64,000 nt of DNA from Mercurialis annua (lineage: Eukaryota > Streptophyta > Magnoliopsida > Malpighiales > Euphorbiaceae): contig NC_065572.1 in assembly GCF_937616625.2 (NCBI RefSeq), forward strand, positions 37,599,653 to 37,663,652, given 5' to 3'. Below the pieces are notes generated by a model, which made no database searches, had not been told where the DNA came from, and worked only from the letters and a program-made list of their open reading frames with translations. Numbering within the stretch: position 1 is the stretch's first letter; each line of letters begins with the position of its first letter. Below are positions 49,401-61,400 of this stretch, one piece after another. The position numbers were made by a program, and so were the translations under genes.

Positions 49401-52400
49401 CGTTTGAAAATGTTTGGCTTTAATCACTAAAAATTTGTAAACGTTTGGCTTAAATCACTAAAAAGTTGAAATGTTTGGATTTGTTTCGTAACGTTTGTAA
49501 ACGTTCTGCTTAAATTGCTAAAAAGGTGAAATGCTTGATTTGTTTTATAACATTTGTAAACATTTAGCTTTGTTTCGTAATGTTTGTAAACGTTTAACTT
49601 TGTTTTGTAACGTTTGTAAACGTTTGGCTTCAATCGCTAAAAAGGTGAAACGTTTGGATTTGTTTCGTAATGTTTGTAAACGATTGGCTTAAATTGCTAA
49701 AAAGGTGAAACGTTTGGATTTCTTTCATAGCGTTTATAAATGTTTGGCTTCAATCATTGAAAATTTGTAAACGTTTGGCTTAAATCAATAAAAAGGCGAA
49801 ACGTTTGGCTTAAATCGCTAAAAAGGTGAAACGTTTGGATTTGTTTCGTAATGTTTGTAAACGTTTGGCTTAAATCGCTAAAAGGGTGAAACGTTTGGAT
49901 TTGTTTTGTAACGTTTGTAAACGTTTGGCTTACCTTACTAAAAAGGGGAAACGTTTGGATTTGTTTCGTAACGTTTGAAAATATTTGGCTTCAATCACTA
50001 AAAATTTGTAAACGTTTGGCTTAAATCACTAAAAAGGTGAAATATTTGGATTTGTTTCGTAACGTTTGTAAACGTTTGGCTTAAATTGCTAAAAAGGTGA
50101 AACGCTTGGATTTGTTTCATAACATTTGTAAACGTTTAGCTTTGTTTCGTAACGTTGGTAAACGTTTAACTTTGTTTTGTAACGTTTGTAAAAGTTTGGC
50201 TTCGATCGCTAAAAAGGTGAAACGTTTAGATTTGTTTCGTAATGTTTGTAAACGTTTGGCTTAAATTGCTAAAAAGGTGAAATGCTTGGATTTGTTTGGT
50301 AATGTTTGTAAACGTTTGGCTAATAATGCTAAAAAGGTGAAATGCTTGGATTTGTTTCGTAATATTTGTAAATGTTTGGCATAAGTTGCAAAAAAGATGA
50401 ATCGTTTGGATTTGTTTCGTAACGTTTTTAAACGTTTGGCTTAAATTGCTAAAAAGGGACAACGTTTGGATTCTTTTTGTAACGTTTTAAAAATTTGGCT
50501 TCAAGCGCTAAAATGGGGAAACGTTTGGATTTGTTTCGTAATGTTTGTAAATGTTTGGCTTAAATTGCTAAAAAGGTGAAACAGTTGGATTTGTTTCGTA
50601 AAGTTTGTAAACGTTTGGCTTTGTTTCGTAACGTTTGTTAACGTTTGGCTTAAATTATTAAAAAAGTGAAACGTTTGGATTTGTTTCGTAACATTGGAAA
50701 CGTTTGGTTTTGTTTCGTATCGTTTGTAAAAGTTTGGCTTAAATCGCTAAAAAGTTGAAACGCTTGGATTTATTTCGTAACGTTTGTAAACGTTTGGCTT
50801 AAATCGCTAAAATGGGAAAATCTTTGGATTCTTTTCGTAACGTTTTAAAAGTTTGGCTTAAAGCGCTAAAATGGGGAAACGTTTGGATTTGTTTCGTAAT
50901 GTTTGTAAACGTTTGGCTTAAATTGCTAAAAAGGTGAAATGCTTGGATTTGTTTCGTAATGTCTGTTAATGTTTGGCATAAGTTGCAAAAGAGGTGAATC
51001 GTTTGGATTTGTTTCGAAACGTTTTTAAACGTTTGGCTTAAATTCCTAAAAAGGGAAAACGATTGGATTCTTTTCGTAACGTTTTAAAAGTTTGGCTTAA
51101 AGCGCTAAAATGGGGAAACGTTTGGATTTGTTTCGTAATGTTTGTAAATGTTTGGCTTAAATTGCTAAAAAGGTGAAACGCTTGGATTTGTTACGTAAAG
51201 TTTGTAAACGTTTGGCTTTGTTTCGTAACGTTTGTAAACGTTTGGCTTAAATTATTAATAATGTGAATCGTTTGGATTTGTTTCGTAACATTGGAAACGT
51301 TTGGTTTTGTTTCGTATCGTTTGTAAAAGTTTGGCTTATATCGCTAAAAAGTTGAAACGCTTGGATTTATTTCGTAACGTTTGTAAACGTTTGGCTTAAA
51401 TCGCTAAAATGGGAAAATCTTTGGATTCTTTTCGTAACGTTTTAAAAGTTTGGCTTAAAGCGCTAAAATGGGGAAACGTTTGGATTTGTTTCGTAATGTT
51501 TGTAAATAATTTGCTTAAATTGCTAAAAAGGTGAAAGGCTTGGATTTGTTTCGTAACGTTTATAAACGTTTGGCTTAAATAGCTAAAAAGGGGAAACGTT
51601 TGGATTTGTTTCGTAACGTTTATAAATGTTTGGCTTCAATCACTTAAAATTTGTAAACGTTTGGCTTAAATCACTAAAAAGGGGAAACGTTTGGATTTGT
51701 TTCGTAACGTTTGTAAACGTTTGGCTTAAATCGCTAAAAAGGTGAAACGTTTGGATTTGTTTCGTAACGTTTGTAAACGTTTGGCTTAAATTACTAAAAA
51801 GGGGAAACGTTTGGATGTGTTTCGTAACGTTTGAAAATGTTTGGCTTCAATCACTAAAAATTTGTAAACGTTTGGCTTAAATCACTAAAAAGGTGAAACG
51901 TTTGGATTTGTTTCGTAACGTTTGTAAACGTTTGACTTAAATTGCTAAAAAGGGGAAACGCTTGGATTTGTTTCATAACATTTGTAAACGTTTAGCTTTG
52001 TTTCGTAATGTTTGTAATCGGTTAACTTTGTTTTGTAACGTTTGTAAACGTTTGGTTTCAATCGCTAAAAAGGTGAAACGTTTGGATTTGTTTCGTAATG
52101 TTTGTAAACGTTTGGCTTAAATTGCTAAAAAGGTGAAATGCTTGGATTTGTTTCGTAATGTTTGTAAACGTTTTGCTAAAAATGCTAAAAAGGTGAAAGG
52201 CTTGGATTTGTTTTGTACTGTTTGTAAATGTTTGGCATAAGTTCCAAAAAAGGTGAATCGTTTGGATTTGTTTCGTAACGTTTTTAAACGTTTGGCTTAA
52301 ATTGCTAAGAAGGGAAAACGTTTGGATTCTTTTCGTAACGTTTTAAAAGTTTGGCTTAAATTGCTAAAATGGGGAAACGTTTGGATTTGTTTCGTAATGT

Positions 52401-52790
52401 TTGTAAACGTTTGGGTTAAATTGCTAAAAAGGTGAAACACTTGGATTTGTTTCGTAAAGGTTGGAAACGTTTGGCTTTGTTTCATAACGTTTGTAAACGT
52501 TTGGCTTAAATTGCTAAAAATGTTAAACGTTTGGATTTGTTTCGTAACATTTTAAACGCTTGGATTTATTTCGTAATGTTTGTAAACGTTTGGCTTAAAT
52601 CGGTAAAATGGGAAAATCTTTGGATTTGTTTCGTAACGTTTGTAAACATTTGGATTTAATTGCTAAAATGGGAAAAGATTTAGATTTGTTTCGTAACGTT
52701 TGTAAACGTATGGCTTATATCTCTAAAAAGATAAAACGTTTTGGTTTGTTTCGTAAGGTTTATAAACCTTTGGCTTATATTACTAAAAAG

Positions 52791-55202
52791 GTGCAATACT
52801 AGGATTTGTTTCTTAACATTTTATTCGTTTGGCTTAAGTCGCTAAAAAGGTGAAACGTTTGTTTTTGTTCCGTAACGTTTGTAAACGTTTGACTTAAATC
52901 GCTAAAAAGGTGAAATGTTTGGTTTAATTTCAAAACGTTTGGCTTAAATCACTAAAAAGGGAAAACGTTTGGATTTGTTTCGTAATGTTTGTAAACGTTT
53001 GGCTTAAATCGCTAAAAAGGTGTAACGTTTGGATTTGTTACATAATGTTTATAAACGTTTGGCTTAAATCGCTAAAAAGGTGAAATGTTTTGATTTGTTT
53101 CATAACATTTTAAACGTTTGGCTTAAATTGATAAAATGGTGAAACATTTGGATTTATTTTGAAACGTTTGTAAATGTTTTACTTAAATCGCTAAAAAGGC
53201 GAAACGTTTGGATTTGTTTTGTAATGTTTGTAAACGTTTGGCTTAAATCGCTAAAAAGGTGAAACGCTTGGATTTCTTTCGTAACATTTTTAAATGTTTC
53301 GCTTCAATCACAAAAAAGGTGAAACGTTTGGATTTGTTTTGTAACGTGTGTAAACGTTTGGCTTAAATCGCAAAAAATGGGAAACGTTTGGATTTGCATT
53401 GTAATGTTTGTAAATGTTTGGCTTAAATTGTTAAAAAGGTTAAACGTTTGGCATTGTTTCGTAATGTTTGTAAACGTTTGGCTTAAATTATTAAAAATGT
53501 GAAACATTTGGATTTGTTTCGTAACCTTTTAAACATTTGGTTTTGTTTCGTATCGTTTGCAAAAGTTTGGCTTAAATCGCTAAAAAGTTGAAACGCTTGG
53601 ATTTATTTCGTAACGTTTGTAAATGTTTGGCTTAAATTGCTAAAATGGGAAAATCATTGGATTTGTTTTGTAACGTTTGTAAACATTTGACTTTAATTGC
53701 TAAAATGGGAAGAGGTTTACTTTTGTTTCGTAACGTTTGTAAACGTTTGGATTTGTTTCATAATGTTTGTAAACGTTTAGCTTAAATCGCTAAAAAGGTG
53801 AAATGTTTTGATTTGTTTCGTAACGTTTTAAACGTTTGGCTTAAATTGCTAAAATAGGGAAGCATTTGGATTTATTTCGTAACGTTTGTAAACGTTTTAC
53901 TTAAATCGTTAAAAATGTGAAACGTTTGGATTTGTTTTGTAACGTTTGTAAACGTTTGACTTAATTCGCTAAAAAAGGTGAAACACTTCGATTTGTTTCG
54001 TAACATTTTTAAACGTTTGGCTTAAATCGCTAAAAAGGTGAAAAGTTTTAATTTGTTTTGTAACGTTTGTAAACGTTTGGCTTCAATCGCAAAAAAGGGG
54101 AACCGTTTGGATTTGTTTCGTAACGTTTGTAAACGTTTCGCTTATATCGCTAAAATGGGGAAACGTTTGGATTTGTTTCGTAACGTTTTTAAACATTTGG
54201 CTTAAATCGCTAAAAAGGTGAAACATTTGGATTTGTTTCGTAACGTTTGTAAACGTTTGGCATAAATAGCTAAAATGGGGAAACGTTTGGATTTGTTTCG
54301 TAACGTTTGTAAACGTTTGGATTCAATCGCTAAAAAGATGAAACGTTTGGCTTAAATTGCTAAAAATGTTAAAAGTTTGTTTTTGTTCCATAATGTTTGT
54401 AAACGTTTGGCTTATATCGCTAAAATGTGAAACATTTGGATTTTTTTCCTAACGTTTTTAAACGTTTGGCTTAAATCGCTAAAATGGGGAAACGTTTGTA
54501 TTTTTTTTCGTAACGTTTGTAAATGTTTGGATTTGTTTTGTAACGTTTGTAAACGTTTGGTTTTGTTTCGTACCGTTTATAAACGTTTGGCTTAAATCGC
54601 TAAAATGGGGAAATGTTTGGATTTGTTTCATAATGTTTGTAAAGGTTTGGCTTCAATCGCTAGAAAGGTGAAACGTTTGGATTTGTTTCGTAACGTTTGT
54701 AAACGTTTGGCTTAAATTGCCAAAAATGTGAAACGTTTGTTTTTGTTCTGTATTGTTTGTAACGTTCTAAATATTTGGCTAAAAAGGTTGACGTTTTTTT
54801 TTGTTTGGTAACAATTGTAAACTTTTGGCTTAAATCGCTAAAAAGGTGAAACGTTTTGATTTGTTTCGTAACGTCTGTAAACGTTTGACTTAATTTGTTA
54901 AAAGGGTGAAACGCTTGGATTTGTTCGTAACTTTTGTAAACATTTTGCTTATATCGCTAAAAAGGTTAAACTCTTGGATTTGTTTCGTAACGTTTGTAAA
55001 CGTTTGTTTTAAATAGCTAAAAATGTGAGACGTTTAGTTTTGTTCCGTAACGTTTGTAAACGTTTGGCGTAATTGGCTAAAAAGTGAAACATTTGGTTTT
55101 GTTGCGTAACATTTGTAAACATTTGGCTTAAATCGCAAAAAATGTGAAACGTTTGGTTTTGTTTCGTAACGTTTGTAAACGTTTGGCTTATATTACTAAT
55201 TA
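52791..55202 (+). repeat. Satellite B higher-order repeat, copy 1 (about 2.41 kb)
   Basis: Starts with GTGCAATACTAGGATTTG, a rare variant that recurs at 55203. Dozens of unit-specific changes are shared with the following copy at offsets of 2412 bp at the left and about 2390 bp further in, the difference being a 20-bp deletion in copy 2. Confidence 0.85.
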
Positions 55203-57335
55203 GTGCAATACTAGGATTTGTTTCTTAACATTTTAATCGTTTGGCTTAAGTCGCTAAAAAGGTGAAACGTTTGTAAACGTTTGACTTAAATCGCTAAAAA
55301 GGTGAAATGTTTGGTTTAATTTCAAAAGGTTTGGCTTAAATCACTAAAAAGGGAAAACATTTGGATTTGTTTCATAATGTTTGTAAACGTTTGGCTTAAA
55401 TCGCTAAAAAGGTGTAACGTTTGGATTTGTTACATAACGTTTGTAAACGTTTGGCTTAAATCGCTAAAAAGGTGAAATGTTTTGATTTGTTTCATAACAT
55501 TTTTAACGTTTGGCTTAAATTGCTAAAATGGTGAAACATTTGGATTTATTTCGTAACGTTTGTAAATGTTTTACTTAAATCGCTAAAAAGGCGAAACGTT
55601 TGGATTTGTTTTGTAATGTTTGTAAACGTTTGGCTTAAATCGCTAAAAAGGTGAAACGCTTGGATTTGTTTCGTAACATTTTTAAATGTTTCGCTTCAAT
55701 CACAAAAAAGGTGAAACGTTTGGATTTGTTTTGTAACGTGTGTAAACGTTTGTCCTAAATCGCAAAAAATGGGAAACGTTTGGATTTGCATTGTAATGTT
55801 TGTAAATGTTTGGCTTAAATTATTAAAAAGGTGAAACGTTTGGCATTGTTTCGTAACGTTTGTAAACGTTTGGCTTAAATTATTAAAAATGTGAAACATT
55901 TGGATTTGTTTCGTAACCTTTTAAACGTTTGGTTTTGTTTCGTATCGTTTGTAAAAGTTTGGCTTAAATCGCTAAAAAGTTGAAACGCTTGGATTTATTT
56001 CGTAACGTTTGTAAATGTTTGGCTTAAATTGCTAAAATGGGAAAATCATTGGATTTGTTTTGTAACGTTTGTAAACATTTGACTTTAATTGCTAAAATGG
56101 GAAGAGGTTTACTTTTGTTTCGTGACGTTTGTAAACGTTTGGATTTGTTTCGTAACGTTTGTAAACGTTTAGCTTAAATCGCTAAAAAGGTGAAATGTTT
56201 TGATTTATTTCGTAACGTTTTAAACGTTTGGCTTAAATTGCTAAAATAGGGAAGCATTTGGATTTATTTCGTAACGTTTGTAAACGTTTTACTTAAATCG
56301 TTAAAAAGGTGAAACGTTTGGATTTGCTTTGTAACGTTTGTAAACGTTTGACTTAATTCGCTAAAAAAGGTGAAACACTTCGATTTGTTTCAACATTTTT
56401 AAACGTTTGGCTTAAATCGCTAAAAAGGTGAAAAGTTTTAATTTGTTTTGTAACGTTTGTAAACGTTTGGCTTCAATCGCAAAAAAGGGGAACCGTTTGG
56501 ATTTGTTTCGTAACGTTTGTAAACGTTTCGCTTATATCGCTAAAATGGGGAAACGTTTGGATTTGTTTCGTAACGTTTTTAAACATTTGGCTTAAATCGC
56601 TAAAAAGGTGAAACGTTTGGATTTGTTTCGTAACGTTTGTAAACGTTTGGCATAAATAGCTAAAATGGGGAAACGTTTGGATTTGTTTCGTAACGTTTGT
56701 AAACGTTTGGATTCAATCGCTAAAAAGATGAAACGTTTGGCTTAAATTGCTAAAAATGTTAAAAGTTTGTTTTTGTTCCATAATGTTTGTAAACGTTTGG
56801 CTTAAATCGCTAAAATGTGAAACATTTGGATTTGTTTCGTAACGTTTGTAAATGTTTGGCTTAAATCGCTAAAATGGGGAAACGTTTGGATTTGTTTTGG
56901 TAACGTTTGTAAATGTTTGGATTTGTTTCGTAACGTTTGTAAACGTTTGGTTTTGTTTCGTACCGTTTATAAACGTTTGGCTTAAATCGCTAAAAAGGTG
57001 AAACGATTTGATTTGTTTCGTAATGTCTGTAAACGTTTGACTTAATTTGTTAAAAGGGTGAAACGCTTGGATTTGTTCGTAACTTTTGTAAACATTTGGC
57101 TTATATCGCTAAAAAGGTTAAACTCTTGGATTTGTTTCGTAACGTTTGTAAACTTTAGTTTTAAATCGCTAAAAATGTGAGACGTTTGGTTTTGTTCCGT
57201 AACGTTTGTAAACGTTTGGCGTAATTGGCTAAAAAGTGAAAAATTTGGTTTTGTTGCGTAACATTTGTAAACATTTGGCTTAAATCGCAAAAAATGTGAA
57301 ACGTTTGGTTTTGTTTCGTAACGTTTGTAAACGCT
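55203..57335 (+). repeat. Satellite B higher-order repeat, copy 2
   Basis: Repeats copy 1 with high identity but lacks about 20 bp near 55270 and about 240 bp corresponding to 54600-54840. It ends near 57335, where the order changes to a CGCTTGGATTAAATC unit. Confidence 0.8.
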
Positions 57336-57679
57336 TGGATTAAATCGCTAAAAAGTGGAAACATTTGGATTTGTTTCGTCACGTTTGTAAGCGTTTGACT
57401 TAAATTGCTAAAAAGGCAAAACGTTTGGATATTTTCGTAACGTTTGTAAAAGTTTGGCATAAATCGCTAAAAAGGTTAAACATTTGGATTTGTTTAGTAA
57501 CGTTTGTAAACGATTGGCTTGAATCGCTAAAAATGTGAAGTTTTTGGATTTGTTAAGTAACGTTTGTAAACGTTTAACTTAAATCGCTAAAAACGGGAAA
57601 CGTTTGGATTTGTTTAGTAACGTTTGTAAACGTTTGGCTTAAATCGCTGAAAAGGTTAAACGTTTGGATTTGTTTCGTA

Positions 57680-58270
57680 ACGTTTGTAAACGTTTGGCAT
57701 AAATAGCTAAAATGGGGAAACGTTTGGATTTGTTTCGTAACGTTTGTAAACCTTTGGATTCAATCGCTAAAAAGATGAAACGTTTGGCTTAAATTGCTAA
57801 AAATGTTAAAAGTTTGTTTTTGTTCCATAATGTTTGTAAACGTTTGGCTTAAATCGCTAAAATGTGAAACATTTGGATTTGTTTCGTGACGTTTGTAAAT
57901 GTTTGGCTTAAATCGCTAAAATGGGGAAACGTTTGGATTTGTTTTGGTAACGTTTGTAAATGTTTGGATTTGTTTCGTAACGTTTGTAAACGTTTGGTTT
58001 TGTTTCGTACCATTTATAAACGTTTGGCTTAAATCGCTAAAAAGGTGAAACGATTTGATTTGTTTCGTAATGTCTGTAAACGTTTGACTTAATTTGTTAA
58101 AAGGGTGAAACGCTTGGATTTGTTCGTAACTTTTGTAAACATTTGGCTTATATCGCTAAAAAGGTTAAACTCTTGGATTTGTTTCGTAACGTTTGTAAAC
58201 GTTTGTTTTAAATCGCTAAAAATGTGAGACGTTTGGTTTTGTTCCGTAACGTTTGTAAACGTTTGGCGTA
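57680..58270 (+). repeat. Satellite B higher-order repeat, partial copy 3
   Basis: About 590 bp repeat 56633-57223 at an offset of 1047 bp (marker ATTCAATCGC at 56711 and 57758; also the TTGTTCGTAACTTTTG variant). It includes the deletion of copy 2, so it derives from copy 2 rather than copy 1. Confidence 0.75.
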
Positions 58271-58320
58271 ATTTGGTTTTATTTTGTAACGTTTGTAAAC
58301 GTTTGGCTTAAATTGCTAAA

Positions 58321-58410
58321 AAGTGGAAACGTTTGGATTGGTTTAATAGCGTTTATAAACGTTTGTCTTAAATCGCTAAAACGGTGAAACGTTTGGATTT
58401 GTTTGTAAAC
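58321..58410 (+). repeat. Short satellite B block repeated at about 59391-59475
   Basis: AGTGGAAACGTTTGGATTGG followed by TTTAATAGCG and AAAACGGTG recurs 1069 bp downstream, marking one more local duplication. Confidence 0.6.
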
Positions 58411-61400
58411 GTTTGGCTTAAGTCGCTAAAAAGGGGAAACGTTTGGATTTTTTCGTAACGTTTGTAAACATTTGGCTTCAATCGCTAAAAAAGTGAAATA
58501 TTTGGATTTGTTTCGTAACGTTTTTTAACGTTTGGCATATATTGCTAAAAAGGTGAAATGTTTGGATTTGTTTTCGTAACATTTTAAATGTTTGGCTTGA
58601 ATCGCTAAAATGTGGAATCGTTTGGATTTGTTTCGTAACATTTGTAAATGTTTGGCTTAAATTGCTAAATAGGTGAAACGTTTGGTTTTGCTTCGTACTG
58701 TTTGTAAACGTTCGGCTTAAATTGCTAATAAGGGGAAACGCTTGAATTTGCATCGCAACGTTTGTAAACGTTTGGCTTAAATTTCTAAATAGGGGAAACG
58801 CATGGATTTGTTTCGTAACGTTTGTAAACGTTTGTCTTAAATTACTAAAAATGTGAAACGCTTGGATTTGTTTCGGATCGTTTGCAAACGTTTGGCTCAA
58901 AATGCGAAAAAGGCAAAATTCTTGGTTTTGTTTCGAAACGTTTGGCTCAACATTCGGTTTTTTTTCGTAATATTTTAAACATTTGGTTTTTTTTTGTAAT
59001 GTTTGTAAACGTTTGTCTTAAATCGCTAAAAATGTGAAACGTTTGGATTTGTTTCATAACGTTTCTAAACGTTTGGCTTAAATCACTATAAAGGCGAAAC
59101 GTTTGGATTTGTTTCGTAGCGTTTATAAACGTTTGGCTTAAATCGCTAAAAAGGGGAAACGTTTGAATTGGTTTCGTAACGTTTGCAAACGTTTGGCTTG
59201 AATCGCTAAAAAGGGAAAACATTTGGATTTGTTTCGTATCATTTGTAAACGTTTGGCTTAAATCGCTAAAAAGGTGAAATGTTTGGATTTGTTTCGTAAC
59301 ATTTGTAAACGTTTGTCTTAAATTGCTAAAAGGTGAAACGCTTTTATTTGTTTCTTAACGTTTGTAAACGTTTGGCTTAAATTGCTAAAAAGTGGAAACG
59401 TTTGGATTGGTTTAATAGCGTTTATAAACGTTTGTCTTAAATCGCTAAAACGGTGAAACGTTTGGATTTGTTTGGTAACGTTTTGGCTTAAATTGCTAAA
59501 AAGGTGAAACGTTTGGATTTGTTTCGAAACGTTTGTCTTAAATTGCTAAAAAGGTGAAATGTTTTGTTTTGTTTCGTAACGTTTGTAAATGTTCAGCTTA
59601 AATCGCTAAAAAAGAGAAACGTTTGAATTTGTGTCGTAACGTTTGTAAACGTTTGGCTTAAATTACTAAAAAGGTAAAACAATTAGATTTGTTTCGTAAC
59701 GTTTGTAAACGTTTGGCTTAAATTACTAAAAAGGTGAAACGCTTGGATTAGTTTCGGAACGTTTGTAAATGTTTGGCTTAAATTGCTAAAAAGGGGAAAC
59801 GCTTGGATTTGTTTCGTAACGTTTGCAAATATTTGGCTTAAAATGCAAAAAAGGCGAAATGCTTTGTTTTGTTTCGTAACGTTTGTAAAGGTTTGGCTTA
59901 AATGGCTAAAAATGTGAAAAGCTCGGTTTTGTTTCGTAACGTTTTAAACGTTTGGATTTGTTTCGTAACGTTTGTAAACTTTTGGCTTAAATTGCTAAAA
60001 AGATGAAAGGTTTGGATTTGTTTCATTTTGGCTTACATCGTTATAAAGGCGAAACGTTTGGATTTGTTTCGTAACGTTTGTAAATGTTTGGCATAAATCG
60101 CTAAAAAGGTGAAACGTGTGGATTTGTTTTGTAACGTTTGCAAACATTTGGCTTGAATCGCTAAAAATGGGAAACGTTTGGGTTTGTTTCGTATCGTTTG
60201 TAAACGTTTGGCTTGAATCGCTAAAAAGGCGAAACGTTTGGATTTGTTTCGTAACCTTGGTAAACGTTTTGCTTAAGTTACTAAAAGGTGAAACGCTTTG
60301 ATTTGTTTCGTAACGTTTGTAAAAGTTTGGCTTAAATTGCTAAAAAGGAAAAACACTTGGATTCATTTTGTAACGTTTGTAAACGTTTGGCTTAAATTGC
60401 TAAAAAAGGGAAATGTTTGGATTTGTTTCGTAGCGTTTATAAATTTCTAATAAGGTGAAACGATTGGATTTGTTTTGTAACGTTTGTTAACGTTTGGCTT
60501 AAATCTCTAAAAAGGTGAAACGTTTGAATTTGTTTCGTAACGTTTGTAAACGTATGGCTTAAATTGCTAAAAAGGTGATATGCTTGGATTTGTTTTAGAA
60601 CGTTTGCAAACGTTTGGCTTAAATTGTTAAAAAGGTGAAACGTTTAGATTTGTTTAGTAACATTTATAAACTTTTGGCTTAAATTGCTAAAAAGGTGAAA
60701 CACTTGGTTTTGTTTCGTAACGTTTGTAAAGGTTTGGCTTAAATTGCTAAAAATGTGAAACGTTTGGATTTCTTTCGTACTGTTTTAAACATTTGGTTTT
60801 GTTTCGTAACGTTTGTAAAGGTTTGGCTTAAATTGATAAAAAATGTGAAACATTTGGATTTATTTCGTAATGTTTTAAACGTTTGATTTTGTTTCGTAAC
60901 GTTTATAAACGTGTGGCATAAATTGCTTAAAAGGTGAAACACTTGGATTTGTTTCTAAACATTAATAAACGTTTGTCTTAAATTGTTAAAAAGGTGAAAC
61001 GCTTTAATTTGTTTCGTAACGTTTGTAAACATTTGGCTTAAATTGCTAAAAAGTTTAAACATTTGTATTTGTTTCATAACCTTTGTAAACGTTTGGCTTA
61101 AATGGCTAAAAAGGTGAAACGTTTGGATTTGTTTCGTAACGTTTGTAAACGTTTGGCTTAAATCGCTAGAAATGTGAAACGTTTGGATTTGTTTCGTAAT
61201 GTTGGCTTCAATCGCTAAAAAGGGGAAAGGTTTGGATTTGTTTCGTAACGTTTGTAAACGTTTGGCATAAATCGCAAAAAAGGTGAAATGTTTGGATTTT
61301 TTCGTAATGTTTTAAACGTTTGGCTTAAATTGCTAAAATGGGGAAACGTTTGGATTTGTTTCGTAACGTTTGTAAACCTTTGGCTTAAATTGCTAAAAAG

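Noticed and set aside
58478..58900. Minus-strand open frames of a 20-residue repeat in satellite B (up to 140 codons)
   Set aside because: Same cause: a 60-bp unit. They end at random indels, carry no signal peptide or domain, and the variation pattern is that of neutral satellite, not coding sequence.
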